Shown here: positions 25,158-34,276 of the stretch, in pieces | Layout of the letters: the number at the start of each line of letters is the position of its first letter | How positions within the stretch are numbered: position 1 is the stretch's first letter | Assembly: GCA_938050045.1 (NCBI GenBank) | Contig: CALLJS010000012.1 | Location: 39,940-103,939 of the forward strand | From: an uncultured Sphingomonadaceae bacterium | GTDB lineage: Bacteria; Pseudomonadota; Alphaproteobacteria; Sphingomonadales; Sphingomonadaceae | DNA: 64,000 nt | Reading direction: 5' to 3' | Position numbers and translations under genes: made by a program | Notes under the pieces: generated by a model | The model's database searches: none | What the model saw: only the letters and a program-made list of their open reading frames with translations | What the model was told of the DNA's origin: nothing

Positions 25158-26192
25158 ATGAAATCTCTCGTTAAAGCAAAAAATGAAGTTGGCCTTTGGC
25201 TCGAAGATACCGCCATGCCCTCTATTGGCCCTAATGATATTCTCATCCGCGTGAAAAAAACCGCGATTTGTGGTACCGATATGCATATCTATAATTGGGA
25301 TGAATGGGCGCAGCGCACTATTGCTGTGCCGATGGTGGTTGGCCATGAATTTATGGGTGAGATTGTGGAAATCGGCGGCGAGGTTAGAGGCTTTTCTGCT
25401 GGCGACCGCGTATCGGCTGAGGGGCATATAACTTGCGGAGTGTGCCGTAATTGCCGTGCTGGTAACCGTCACCTATGTCGCCAAACCCAAGGCATTGGTG
25501 TGAACCGAGCGGGTGCTTTTGCCGAATATATTTCTGTGCCTGCATTCAATGTTTATAAATTACCCGATGAAATTAGCGATGAGATTGCATCGCTCTATGA
25601 CCCATTTGGCAATGCTGTGCACACTGCGCTCGCCCAAGATATGGTGGGCGAGGATATATTAATCACGGGGGCTGGGCCGATTGGCGCGATGGCGGCCGCC
25701 ATTTCCAAACATGTCGGCGCACAAAATATTGTGGTCACCGATATTAATGATTTCCGTCTCGATCTGGCCAAAAAATTAGGCGCAACGCGCACCGTGAATG
25801 TACAAAAAGAAAAGCTCGAAGATGTGATGGATGAGCTCAATATGACCGAAGGATTTGATGTTGGTCTTGAAATGTCGGGTGCGCCTGCTGGTTTTAACCA
25901 AATGCTCGACACTATCAACCATGGCGGACGTATAGCTTTGTTGGGCCTCTTGCCCAATGGTGCTGGCATTGATTGGGATAATGTCATATTCAAAGGCCTT
26001 GAAATTCGCGGTATCTATGGACGGCGTATGTTCGAAACTTGGTATAAAATGAGCGCAATGATTAAAAGCGGACTCAACATTGAACCCATTATCACGCACC
26101 GCATGAAGGCCGATGATTTTACGAGCGGTTTTGAACTTATCAATTCAGGGCACACGGGTAAGGTCATCCTAGATTGGAGCGATGCGGCCTAA
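25158..26192 (+). CDS. tdh: L-threonine 3-dehydrogenase
   Basis: 344 residues, zinc-dependent medium-chain dehydrogenase. [16 protein letters not shown] and [12 protein letters not shown] hold the catalytic-zinc ligands, the [15 protein letters not shown] loop has the four structural-zinc cysteines, and [20 protein letters not shown] binds NAD. It oxidises threonine to 2-amino-3-oxobutyrate, the substrate of Kbl just upstream. GGAG precedes the ATG. A perfect 10-bp hairpin follows at its stop codon. Confidence 0.97.
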   Translation: MKSLVKAKNEVGLWLEDTAMPSIGPNDILIRVKKTAICGTDMHIYNWDEWAQRTIAVPMVVGHEFMGEIVEIGGEVRGFSAGDRVSAEGHITCGVCRNCRAGNRHLCRQTQGIGVNRAGAFAEYISVPAFNVYKLPDEISDEIASLYDPFGNAVHTALAQDMVGEDILITGAGPIGAMAAAISKHVGAQNIVVTDINDFRLDLAKKLGATRTVNVQKEKLEDVMDELNMTEGFDVGLEMSGAPAGFNQMLDTINHGGRIALLGLLPNGAGIDWDNVIFKGLEIRGIYGRRMFETWYKMSAMIKSGLNIEPIITHRMKADDFTSGFELINSGHTGKVILDWSDAA

Positions 26193-26221
26193 ATCATGCG
26201 CGCCATAGCATCGCATGATTT
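26191..26221 (+). terminator. Hairpin at the end of kbl-tdh
   Basis: AAATCATGCG (26191-26200) and CGCATGATTT (26212-26221) form a perfect 10-bp stem with an 11-nt loop, overlapping the tdh stop codon. No T run follows, so it may be a pause or mRNA-stabilising structure rather than a classic terminator. Confidence 0.5.
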
Positions 26222-26412
26222 GCTAACAATCCCCGCTATAATGTTAGGCAAAAACCCAAATAGAACGGATGCTGAGCAGCGAAAATATTGGGTGTTGACA
26301 AAAATTATATCCCGATAGGTTGATGAATAATATATCATTTTGACTGTTCACGCTAGTTTTTCTAAAAATAATCACTAGGTTGATAGCATTATAAAAATTT
26401 AGGGAGAATAAG

Positions 26413-26793
26413 ATGTTTAGCCATATCATGGTCGGTGCCGATGACATCGATGCAGCAAAAAAATTCTATGATGCTATATTGGGAGCTTTGGGGCATCCAG
26501 AAGGCGTAATCGACGAAAAAGGACGCTGTTTTTATATCACGCCAACGGGTATTTTCTCAATCAGCAAGCCTATTGATGGGCAAGCTGCATGCGGTATGAA
26601 TGGCGGCACAGTAGGTTTTCATGCTGCCAGTACCGAAGCAGCAGATGCATGGCATGCCGCTGGTGTGGCCAATGGCGGGACAGCGATTGAAGACCCGCCT
26701 GGTATCCGCGAAGGCGGCATGGGTGCGCTATATCTTGCATATCTGCGCGATCCAGCGGGTAATAAAATTTGCGCCTTGCACCGTATGGGCTAG
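26413..26793 (+). CDS. VOC-family (glyoxalase/dioxygenase-like) protein
   Basis: 126 residues, one vicinal-oxygen-chelate domain made of paired beta-alpha-beta units: FSHIMVGADDIDAAKKFYDAILGALG, and in the second half VGFHAASTEAADAWHAAGVANGG and GALYLAYLRDPAGNKICALH. Metal ligands are likely His at the start and Asp/His-type residues in the second module. AGGGAG precedes the ATG. A FAD monooxygenase starts 37 bp downstream, so the pair may act together on an aromatic or glyoxal-like compound. Substrate unknown. Confidence 0.88.
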   Translation: MFSHIMVGADDIDAAKKFYDAILGALGHPEGVIDEKGRCFYITPTGIFSISKPIDGQAACGMNGGTVGFHAASTEAADAWHAAGVANGGTAIEDPPGIREGGMGALYLAYLRDPAGNKICALHRMG

Positions 26794-26830
26794 ATAAAAC
26801 CATGTCTAACACTGCTTACCCTGCCATATC

Positions 26831-28024
26831 ATGAAAGCGTTGATTATCGGCGGCGGTATTGGCGGGTTATGCAGCGCATTATGCTTGCTGGCCAAAGGCT
26901 GGCACGTAAAAGTCATAGAGCAAGCCTCTGCAATTACTCAGATTGGCGCTGGGATTCAACTAAGCCCAAATGCGATGCAGGTGATGCAGGCCTTGGGCTT
27001 GGATGAAGCCATCAAGGCCGCAGCTTTTCGTCCTGTGGCGTCGCAAATGCGCGATGGCATGAGCGGCAAAGTCATTATGAGCAGCCCGATGGGACGCCAG
27101 ATGCAGCGGCGCTATGGTGCGCCTTATTTACATATCCACCGCGCCGCGCTGATTAATATTTTATTGCACGCGCTCAACGAACACTCCCCCGATGCTATCG
27201 CCCTCAATGCGCCTGTCATCGGATATGACCAAGATGACCAATCGATAAAAGCAAAGCTGGCCGATGGTTCAGAAATAGCTGGGGATATTTTGATCGGTGC
27301 GGATGGCATTAAATCGGTAATCGCTGCGCAAATATGCGGCCCAATACAACCCCAATTTACGGGCAATATTGCTTGGCGTGCGACGGTATCATTGGCGAGG
27401 CTGGGCCGTGATGCTCCGCCGCCAGCAGCAAGCATCTGGATGGGCCAAGGCAAACATGCCGTCACCTATTTATTGGGCAATGGATTGGCCAATTTTGTCG
27501 GCGTTGTTGAAACCGATTGGCCCCAAGAAACAGAGGATGATAATTGGCATCAACAGGGCAGCAAAAAAGAGGTTTTGGCTGATTTTGCTGATTGGCATCC
27601 TATCATCCTATCGCTGATAGATAAGGCCACTGCGCATTTCAAATGGGCATTATATGATCGCGCGCCTATGCCGCATTGGCATGATGGGCGCGCTGTCATA
27701 TTGGGCGATGCCGCGCATGCAATGCTGCCCTTTATGGCGCAAGGGGCGGCGATGGCCATCGAAGATAGTTATGTTGTAGCGCAATTATTAGCAGCGTATC
27801 AAATTCAAGGCTTGGCGCAATTATATAATCACCGCATAGCCCGCACATCAAAAGTACAAAAAGCCGCGAATGCCAATATGCGCTTATTCCATAATCAAGA
27901 TGAAACCAGCCGATTTCGCAAGCAAGCATCCATGGCAATCGCCGATAAATTCAGCGGCAACAAAGCCAGCACTATGGCATTGGATTGGATCTATAGCCAT
28001 GACGTAACGGCGAGAGATTATTAA
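26831..28024 (+). CDS. FAD-dependent aromatic-type monooxygenase
   Basis: 397 residues, class A flavoprotein monooxygenase (salicylate/6-hydroxynicotinate hydroxylase-like). GGGIGGLCSALCLLAKGWHVKVIEQ is the ADP-binding fold with Glu at the end of beta-2, DILIGADGIKS is the DG motif, and VILGDAAHAMLPFMAQGAAMAIEDS the GD motif of FAD ribityl binding. It would hydroxylate a ring using NAD(P)H and oxygen. It lies between the VOC protein and an MFS transporter in a three-gene rightward run, a plausible uptake-and-oxidation module for a small aromatic acid. There is no strong SD. Confidence 0.92.
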   Translation: MKALIIGGGIGGLCSALCLLAKGWHVKVIEQASAITQIGAGIQLSPNAMQVMQALGLDEAIKAAAFRPVASQMRDGMSGKVIMSSPMGRQMQRRYGAPYLHIHRAALINILLHALNEHSPDAIALNAPVIGYDQDDQSIKAKLADGSEIAGDILIGADGIKSVIAAQICGPIQPQFTGNIAWRATVSLARLGRDAPPPAASIWMGQGKHAVTYLLGNGLANFVGVVETDWPQETEDDNWHQQGSKKEVLADFADWHPIILSLIDKATAHFKWALYDRAPMPHWHDGRAVILGDAAHAMLPFMAQGAAMAIEDSYVVAQLLAAYQIQGLAQLYNHRIARTSKVQKAANANMRLFHNQDETSRFRKQASMAIADKFSGNKASTMALDWIYSHDVTARDY

Positions 28025-28105
28025 TCATATCACTGGCGAATAGCGTTGCTTTTCAGGCCAATCTGCCTCATATGTTGGTCGAGAGTAATTAGTGAGAGCA
28101 TATTC

Positions 28106-29353
28106 ATGCAGCAACGCCATATTTTAGTTATATTAGTATTTGTTGCGATCTTCATTTGCTTTATCGATCGCGTTAATATCTCTATTGCCATGATCTCAAT
28201 GGTCGAAGACTATGGTTGGGACGAGGAAACCCAAGGCCGCATCTATAGCAGTTTTTTCATCGGCTATGCTTTATTGCAAATCATTGGCGGGCGATTGGCC
28301 GATAAATATGGCGGGAAAATTATTTTGGCCATTGGCGTTATTACATGGTCATTATTTACCATTTTCACGCCGCCAGCCGCTGCATTGGGCTTAACCGCGC
28401 TTATCATGATGCGCATCTTAATGGGTATGGGCGAAGCGGTAGCTTTCCCATCCTTTTATAGCCTCTACGGACGCTGGCTTCCATTGGTCGAACGATCCCG
28501 TGCCGTAGCTGTGGCCAATAGCGGCATCGCTGCTGGTACTATTTTTGCGCTTCTGGTGACACCAATCATTGTTATTAAAATGGGCTGGGAATGGTCATTC
28601 TATCTATTCGGCGCAGCGGGGTTTATCTGGTGCATAATATGGCAATATATGGTGACGAGCCAGCCCAAAAACCATCCAAAGATAACCGATGATGAATTAA
28701 AAATCATTCATGATGGCACGGGCGGCGATGCGCACGCCAGAAAATTACCCTGGGGTAAAGTCATGAAAAATACGTCCGTATGGGCTATCATTATCGCGCA
28801 TTTTTGTAATAATTGGACGCTATTTTTGATATTATCATGGCTGCCAACATTTTTAAGCGGTGCTTATGGAGTAGATATGGAGAGCGTCGGCAAATTGGCG
28901 ATAATGCCGCATATCTGTACCTTCTTATTTCTCAATGTAGCGGGCTTTACTGCCGATCATCTTATCAAAAATGGCATGGCCGTTATTAAAGTGCGCAAAT
29001 TGATGATGCTGATCGGGTTTGGCGGCATTAGCGCATCGATGATGAGCGTTGGCTATGCACCCGATGCCTATGTCGCTATCGCAATCATGAGCGCAGGGGC
29101 TGCGCTTGGTGCATTTGTCACAGGCGGTTTTTCGGTCAATATTATGGATCTTGCGCCAAGGCATGCTGGTTCATTGCTGGGCATCACTAACACCGCAGGA
29201 ACATTGGCAGGTGCGACTAGCGTTTATTTCGCTGGGTGGGTGTTAAGCGAGACCAATTCATGGGCTTTGGTGTTTCAAACTGGCGGAGCTATCACCATAT
29301 TGGGTTTAATATTCTATTTGATATTTGCCAGCAGCGAACAACAATTTAGCTAA
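28106..29353 (+). CDS. MFS transporter
   Basis: About 415 residues with 12 predicted membrane segments. The N-terminal part reads IFICFIDRVNISIAMISM (the anion-cation symporter style opening), followed by GRLADKYGGKIILAIG, the family loop motif between helices 2 and 3. It is similar in style to ACS-family uptake systems for organic acids. The ATG at 28106 is preferred to any upstream start, since the earlier frame lacks membrane features and SD. It follows the FAD monooxygenase by 82 bp and probably imports its substrate. Confidence 0.9.
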   Translation: MQQRHILVILVFVAIFICFIDRVNISIAMISMVEDYGWDEETQGRIYSSFFIGYALLQIIGGRLADKYGGKIILAIGVITWSLFTIFTPPAAALGLTALIMMRILMGMGEAVAFPSFYSLYGRWLPLVERSRAVAVANSGIAAGTIFALLVTPIIVIKMGWEWSFYLFGAAGFIWCIIWQYMVTSQPKNHPKITDDELKIIHDGTGGDAHARKLPWGKVMKNTSVWAIIIAHFCNNWTLFLILSWLPTFLSGAYGVDMESVGKLAIMPHICTFLFLNVAGFTADHLIKNGMAVIKVRKLMMLIGFGGISASMMSVGYAPDAYVAIAIMSAGAALGAFVTGGFSVNIMDLAPRHAGSLLGITNTAGTLAGATSVYFAGWVLSETNSWALVFQTGGAITILGLIFYLIFASSEQQFS

Positions 29354-29413
29354 ACCCCGATATAACGCATGCATTTGAGGTCGGTATCTTGGCGAGGCTC
29401 TGATATTTTGGCC

Positions 29414-30067
29414 TTATAGCTCTGGCCCTGAAAAACCCGATAAATCTAGACCTTTGCCCGTCTCACCTTTTTCTTCGGCAGCTTTCTTTTTCTTTTCATC
29501 ATGGGCTTCAATTATCGACAAAATTCTGCTTTTACGTGGGTCGCGCGCTGCATATTCGCGCGCTGATAGGCCTTGGATAACATCATTTCGGTCAGGATCA
29601 GCTCCCCCATCCAATAATATTTGCACCAAATTTGGCCGCCCCAAATGCACAGCCTTTATGAGCGGTGTTTCGCCGCTGCGATTAGGATAATCAACATTGG
29701 CATTACGCGCTAATATAGCCTCGATACCCTCGACAAAATTTAATTCCACAGCGCGCATCAGCGGAGATAAACCATCCTTATCCTTAACATCGGGGCGTGC
29801 TTTTTTGGCCAATAAGAATTTCAACCATCTAATATCGCGTCGTTCGACAACTATGTGCAGGGCGGTGCGGCCCGTTATACGCTGTTTGGTATTAATAAGG
29901 CCTTGGTCAATATATTTGGTGGCTTCTTGCCCATCACGCTTATCAATCGCTTGCAAAAATTCATCGCTATCGGTGCGTTGCGCCTGCGCTATAGTGTGAA
30001 GGCCAAAAAATATAGCCATAATCAATGCTAATTTCAAAAGAGCATTTTTGATAGATAAGAATGACAT
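29414..30067 (-). CDS. Exported ankyrin-repeat protein
   Basis: 217 residues. Signal peptide at the N-terminus (ALLKLALIMAIFFGLHTIAQAQ), then four ankyrin repeats (GRTALHIVVERRDIRWLKFLL, DGLSPLMRAVELNFVEGIEAIL, SGETPLIKAVHLGRPNLVQILL, GLSAREYAARD) and a charged Lys/Glu-rich tail. Probably a periplasmic protein-interaction module; no partner can be named. It is divergent from the sco gene, sharing a 95-bp promoter region. Confidence 0.88.
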   Translation of the reverse strand: MSFLSIKNALLKLALIMAIFFGLHTIAQAQRTDSDEFLQAIDKRDGQEATKYIDQGLINTKQRITGRTALHIVVERRDIRWLKFLLAKKARPDVKDKDGLSPLMRAVELNFVEGIEAILARNANVDYPNRSGETPLIKAVHLGRPNLVQILLDGGADPDRNDVIQGLSAREYAARDPRKSRILSIIEAHDEKKKKAAEEKGETGKGLDLSGFSGPEL

Positions 30068-30162
30068 AAATTAAACCCCAAATATTATATGTTAAATATT
30101 TTTATGGCTCTATAAAGCCACATATTGATTCCTTATATTAGCATTATCATCATGGATTTCAA

Positions 30163-30840
30163 ATGAACAAAAAAAATCTTACGGGCGTTTCTAAGAAATT
30201 TACCGCCAAACCGCTGCACACAAGAGTGTTGGCATCGCTATTATCGCTGTCTGTTATGGCGTGCGGCAATGAACAGCCTCCGTTATCCGAAGCGCCATTA
30301 GTGGGGGCAACCATAGGCGGTGATTTCACATTGACCGATCAAAATGGGAAAATGCGCACTTATAAAGAATTTGATGGCCAATATCGCATAATCTATTTCG
30401 GCTATACTAGCTGCCCCGATATTTGCTCCCCCGATATGCAAAATTTGATGGCAGGATTAATAGAATTTGAAAATGATGAGGCCGAATTGGCCGAAAAAAT
30501 TAGGCCCATATTCATTAGCATTGATCCAAAGCGCGATACAGCCGATATACTCAAACAATTTACGGCTGCCTTTCATCCTCATTTGCTTGGCCTTCGTGGC
30601 AGCGATGAACAAACCGCACAAACCGCGAAAAAATTTGCTGTTATTTATAATAAAATCGAACCCACAGAAGGCGCAGTCGATCCTGACAATAATTATCTGA
30701 TGGGGCATTCGCAAATTGCTTATTTAATGGCACCCGATGGTTCACCATTGGCACTGCTGCCGCTGGATAATCCAAACACAGATATAGATGAAGGTGCGCC
30801 AAGATTGGTTGCGCACGAGCTGGCAAAATGGGTGCGCTAG
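30163..30840 (+). CDS. SCO1/SenC-family copper chaperone lipoprotein
   Basis: 225 residues. An N-terminal lipoprotein signal ends LSLSVMACGN (lipobox Cys), then a thioredoxin fold with GYTSCPDICSPDM (CxxxC copper site) and the conserved distal His in YLMGHSQIAYLMAPDG. Such proteins deliver copper to the CuA centre of cytochrome c oxidase or act as periplasmic thiol reductases. No oxidase genes lie nearby. A YcgN-type gene follows after 19 bp. Confidence 0.93.
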   Translation: MNKKNLTGVSKKFTAKPLHTRVLASLLSLSVMACGNEQPPLSEAPLVGATIGGDFTLTDQNGKMRTYKEFDGQYRIIYFGYTSCPDICSPDMQNLMAGLIEFENDEAELAEKIRPIFISIDPKRDTADILKQFTAAFHPHLLGLRGSDEQTAQTAKKFAVIYNKIEPTEGAVDPDNNYLMGHSQIAYLMAPDGSPLALLPLDNPNTDIDEGAPRLVAHELAKWVR

Positions 30841-30859
30841 ATTGAGCGCATCTGAAACT

Positions 30860-31285
30860 ATGGACTTTTGGGAATACCCCATTGAGAGCTTAGATAGCGC
30901 CCAATGGGAAGCTTTATGCGATGGATGCGGGAAATGCTGTTTGCATAAAGTTCAAGACGAAGATAGCGGGCGCATATATCCCACAAATGTAGCTTGTAAA
31001 TTGCTGGATACGCAGAGCGGCCAATGCAGCGATTATCGGCGGCGGCGCTTCTTAGTCCCCGATTGTATCCGCCTCACCAAAAATAATATCGATGATTTCC
31101 CTTGGCTTCCCGACACATGTGCTTATAAATTAAGGGCGCAAGGCAAGCCGCTTTATGATTGGCATTATCTGATAAGCGGCAGCCATGAAACTATATCAGA
31201 AGCAGGCATGTCCGTTCGCGGCCGTGTCATATCGGAGGAGCATGCTGGACCGATTGAGCAGCATATTGTCGAAAAACCGCTCTAA
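30860..31285 (+). CDS. YcgN-family cysteine-cluster protein
   Basis: 141 residues. FWEYPIESLDSAQWEALCDGCGKCCLHK opens the family, with further Cys in NVACKLLDTQSGQCSDYRRR and VPDCIRLT and DTCAYKL, consistent with a metal or iron-sulfur cluster (UPF0260/UPF0153 type). The function of the family is unknown. Start ATG 30860 is the first in the conserved region. It overlaps the next gene by 44 bases in another frame, suggesting coupled translation. Confidence 0.9.
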   Translation: MDFWEYPIESLDSAQWEALCDGCGKCCLHKVQDEDSGRIYPTNVACKLLDTQSGQCSDYRRRRFLVPDCIRLTKNNIDDFPWLPDTCAYKLRAQGKPLYDWHYLISGSHETISEAGMSVRGRVISEEHAGPIEQHIVEKPL

Positions 31286-32000
31286 CGAACCCGATACTAT
31301 CATAATCGAGGGGCGCGAGATTGGTTTGACGTGGAAGCGTAACCCGCGTGCGCGCAATATTTCTTTGCGCACCGATGTCGTGCGCGGCGTTATCAAAATA
31401 TCGCTACCGATGCATGCCCCTAGTGCGAATGCGATTGAATTTATCCATAGCAAAACTCAATGGATAGCGGCCCGTTTTGAAACCGCCCCCAAAGCCATTA
31501 CGATAGAGGATGGTGCGCAAATAGCTTTTGAAGGCGAGAGCCATACGCTCCGCTGGGATGAAGATTTAGGCCGTAAAATCATCCAAGAAGCTGGCATCAT
31601 TCGCATTGGGGGGCCAAAAGACCATATCCCAAACCGTATCATGCGCTGGATGAAAGAACAGGCGCGTATCACATATAGCGATGATATTGCCCATTATTGC
31701 GCCATTGCCAAAGCACCCATTCCCAAATTATCCATTGGCGATGCTCGCGGCCGCTGGGGCAGTTGTTCAACGCGCGGCACTATCAGGCTCAATTGGCGAT
31801 TGATAATGGCTCCTGTATCGGTGCGATGCAGCGTGATTGCGCATGAAGTGGCGCATATTAAGCATATGAACCATAGCGCGGCTTTTTATAAATGGCTCGA
31901 TACAATCTATGAAGGCGACCGATTAGCAGCGGATGCATGGCTAAAACGTCATGGGACAGGACTATATATGATAGGAAATACAACTGTTTCGGGTAAGTAA
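31242..32000 (+). CDS. YgjP-like (DUF45) metallopeptidase
   Basis: About 252 residues. A core of GDARGRWGSCSTRGTIRLNWRL then VIAHEVAHIKHMNHSAAFYKWL, where HExxH plus a distal His form a zinc site, as in SprT/WLM-type peptidases. KRNPRARNISLRTDVVRGVIKISLP is the usual N-terminal beta-rich part. ATG 31242 has GGAGG three bases upstream, a rather short spacing; the frame overlaps the ycgN-like gene. Peptidase activity is inferred from the motif. Confidence 0.9.
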   Translation: MLDRLSSILSKNRSNEPDTIIIEGREIGLTWKRNPRARNISLRTDVVRGVIKISLPMHAPSANAIEFIHSKTQWIAARFETAPKAITIEDGAQIAFEGESHTLRWDEDLGRKIIQEAGIIRIGGPKDHIPNRIMRWMKEQARITYSDDIAHYCAIAKAPIPKLSIGDARGRWGSCSTRGTIRLNWRLIMAPVSVRCSVIAHEVAHIKHMNHSAAFYKWLDTIYEGDRLAADAWLKRHGTGLYMIGNTTVSGK

Positions 32001-32157
32001 ACAAATATTTATTCACTCAATGTCTTAAAATTGTTACAAAAATACATCACTTAGGACTAGAATAAAAAATTAACATATGGCGTGAACAGGTCTCGACTCA
32101 TGCAGATTTCGCTTATAAGCTTGAGATTAGAGATTCACTTTAATTAAGGCACGGATT

Positions 32158-32994
32158 ATGGAGCAATTAGTATCAACAGAATGGCTAGCCAATGAATTGG
32201 GTGCATCTGACTTGCGGGTTATTGATGCTACTCTCTTTTTACCAGGCTCGGGGCGCAATCCTGCTGCCGAATATGAAGGCGGTCATATTCCGAGTGCTGT
32301 ATTTATGGACTTAGCGGAAATTACCGATAGCAACTCGGATATACCGAACATGCTTCCTACCGCCGAGAAATTTGCCAGCCGCATGCAATCCTTGGGCCTT
32401 GGAGATGGCAGCCGTATCGTCATTTATGATGATAGCCCCCTAAAAAGCGCGTGCCGTGCGTGGTGGATGCTTACTATCTTTGGTGCGCATGAAGTCGCGG
32501 TTTTAGACGGTGGATTGGCCAAATGGAAATCCGAGGGCCGTGCGCTTGATACGGGCAAAGAAACATTGCGCCATCGCCATTTCACCGTTTGGAAAGATGA
32601 TAGCGCAGTGCGCAACAAGGCCGATATGCTTTCAAACCTGCATAGTCAGGATTCCGCCGTATTGGATGCGCGGCCTGCGGGCCGTTTTAATGGTAGCGAC
32701 GCAGAACCCAACGCAGCTCTGCCATCGGGTCATATTCCAGGCAGCTATAATCTGCCGCATAATTCCTTATTCAATGATGATGGAACGTGGAAAACGGGCG
32801 ATGCATTAAGCGCGGCTTTTAAGGGTTCTGGCGTTGATCTATCCAAACCGCTGATTACCACATGCGGCAGCGGCATGACAGCCTCGACGCTCTTATTCGG
32901 CCTAAAATTAATGGGCAAAGAAGATGTTTCATTATACGATGGGAGCTGGTCAGAATGGGGGGCTGATGCAGATACGCCCAAAGCTACATCTTAA
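32158..32994 (+). CDS. sseA: 3-mercaptopyruvate sulfurtransferase (two-domain rhodanese)
   Basis: 278 residues with two rhodanese domains. The first has DATLFLPGSGRNPAAEYEGGHIPSAVFMD and lacks a catalytic Cys; the second has LDARPAGRFNG and PSGHIPGSYNLPHNSLF, with the catalytic Cys in TTCGSGMTAS (CGSGxTA is typical of mercaptopyruvate sulfurtransferases). It moves sulfur from mercaptopyruvate to thiol acceptors. It is followed 16 bp later by metC, forming a sulfur amino-acid unit. Upstream, 32001-32157 is AT-rich and without an obvious riboswitch. Confidence 0.93.
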   Translation: MEQLVSTEWLANELGASDLRVIDATLFLPGSGRNPAAEYEGGHIPSAVFMDLAEITDSNSDIPNMLPTAEKFASRMQSLGLGDGSRIVIYDDSPLKSACRAWWMLTIFGAHEVAVLDGGLAKWKSEGRALDTGKETLRHRHFTVWKDDSAVRNKADMLSNLHSQDSAVLDARPAGRFNGSDAEPNAALPSGHIPGSYNLPHNSLFNDDGTWKTGDALSAAFKGSGVDLSKPLITTCGSGMTASTLLFGLKLMGKEDVSLYDGSWSEWGADADTPKATS

Positions 32995-33010
32995 GAATTA
33001 AAATAGGATA

Positions 33011-34276
33011 TTGGGGGGCATTGCTTTGGTTAAGAAAATAGTCAAAGACGATGCTCCTGCTCTGGGTTCAAAAGATAGTCCTGAGGATTCAAAAAATAGC
33101 CCCGACACAAAGATGGTTACAGCAGGCCGCAAACCCGAATGGACTGGCCCCGTTGTCAACACACCCGTTTGGCGCGCCAGCACCCATCTCTATGATAGCT
33201 GTGATGATTTAGCCCAAGGCGTGAAACGCGCAAGCGATGCTGAATTTTTCTATGGCCGACGCGGCAGCCCAACCCAATGGTCGCTTGCTAAGGCTATTAC
33301 CGAAATGGAATCGCCCGAAACCTCTGGAGCTTATGGGACATTATTATTCCCATCGGGGGTAGCGGCCATCAATATCGCCTTATTATCGATACTAAAGCCT
33401 GGCGATGTTTTGTTGATGAGCGATAATTGCTATGATCCATCGCGCGGATTTGCCAATGGATTATTGAAAAAAATGGGCATAGAAACCCGCTTTTTTAATC
33501 CCTTAATTGGCGCGGCAATAGAGGATTTATTCTGCGATAACACCAAAGCTATTCTTATGGAAAGCCCTGGCAGTCTAACGTTTGAAATCAGCGATATTCC
33601 AGCGATTTGTGGTGCTGCGAAAAAACATAATATCATTACATTGCTCGACAATACATGGGCGACATCTTATTTTTTTCCTGCGTTAGAAAAAGGTGTCGAC
33701 ATTAGCATTATCGCTGCCACGAAATATATCGTCGGCCATAGCGATGTGATGATGGGAGCTGTGACGAGTCCTGAAAAATATTGGTTGCGTCTGCGCAAAA
33801 CGGCGCGTCAATTGGGTCAAGTCGTATCCCCAGATGATGCTTATTTGGCTGCGCGCGGCCTGCGTACCATGGCAACGCGCCTTAAAACGCACGAGCAATC
33901 TGCGTTAAAAGTGGCACATTTTCTGGATGCCCGCGACGATGTTAAATCCATATTGCATCCCGCATTTCCCTCTTGCCCAGGCCATGATATTTGGCAACGC
34001 GATTTTCGCGGTTCATCGGGATTATTTTCGGTGGTGATAAGCGGTAGCAAAAAACGAGCGGCGGCTATCATTGATGATTTAACCCTATTTGGTATTGGTT
34101 TTAGCTGGGGCGGGTTTGAGAGCTTGGCCTTGCTTGTCCATCCCGAACAATATCGCAGCGTAACGCAATGGGACGCGAATGATGCTGTCATTAGGCTGCA
34201 CATCGGATTAGAAGATAGCGATGATCTAATCACAGATTTGAAACGAGCATTTGATAAATATAAGGATATGGCGTGA
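33011..34276 (+). CDS. metC: Cystathionine beta-lyase
   Basis: About 421 residues, PLP enzyme of the Cys/Met metabolism family. FFYGRRGSPTQWSLAKAITEMES, then LLFPSGVAAINIALLS, TLLDNTWATSYFFPALEKGVDISI and the PLP lysine in ATKYIVGHSDVMMGAV, with WGGFESLALL near the end as in proteobacterial MetC. There is no ATG at the beginning: TTG 33011 or TTG 33026, the latter better spaced from the GGGGGG run. The first 35 residues are charged and not part of the fold. It splits cystathionine to homocysteine. The next gene overlaps its stop. Confidence 0.93.
   Translation: MGGIALVKKIVKDDAPALGSKDSPEDSKNSPDTKMVTAGRKPEWTGPVVNTPVWRASTHLYDSCDDLAQGVKRASDAEFFYGRRGSPTQWSLAKAITEMESPETSGAYGTLLFPSGVAAINIALLSILKPGDVLLMSDNCYDPSRGFANGLLKKMGIETRFFNPLIGAAIEDLFCDNTKAILMESPGSLTFEISDIPAICGAAKKHNIITLLDNTWATSYFFPALEKGVDISIIAATKYIVGHSDVMMGAVTSPEKYWLRLRKTARQLGQVVSPDDAYLAARGLRTMATRLKTHEQSALKVAHFLDARDDVKSILHPAFPSCPGHDIWQRDFRGSSGLFSVVISGSKKRAAAIIDDLTLFGIGFSWGGFESLALLVHPEQYRSVTQWDANDAVIRLHIGLEDSDDLITDLKRAFDKYKDMA

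Noticed and set aside
24251..25246. 331-codon open frame opposite kbl
   Set aside because: Antisense to a complete, well-conserved kbl; its composition is what codon bias of the sense gene would give.
28046..28105. Longer start for the MFS transporter
   Set aside because: The added residues are Cys/Trp-rich without SD; ATG 28106 begins just before the first membrane helix.
32001..32157. SAM-type riboswitch upstream of sseA-metC
   Set aside because: No conserved riboswitch core could be recognised; just AT-rich sequence with weak complementarity.
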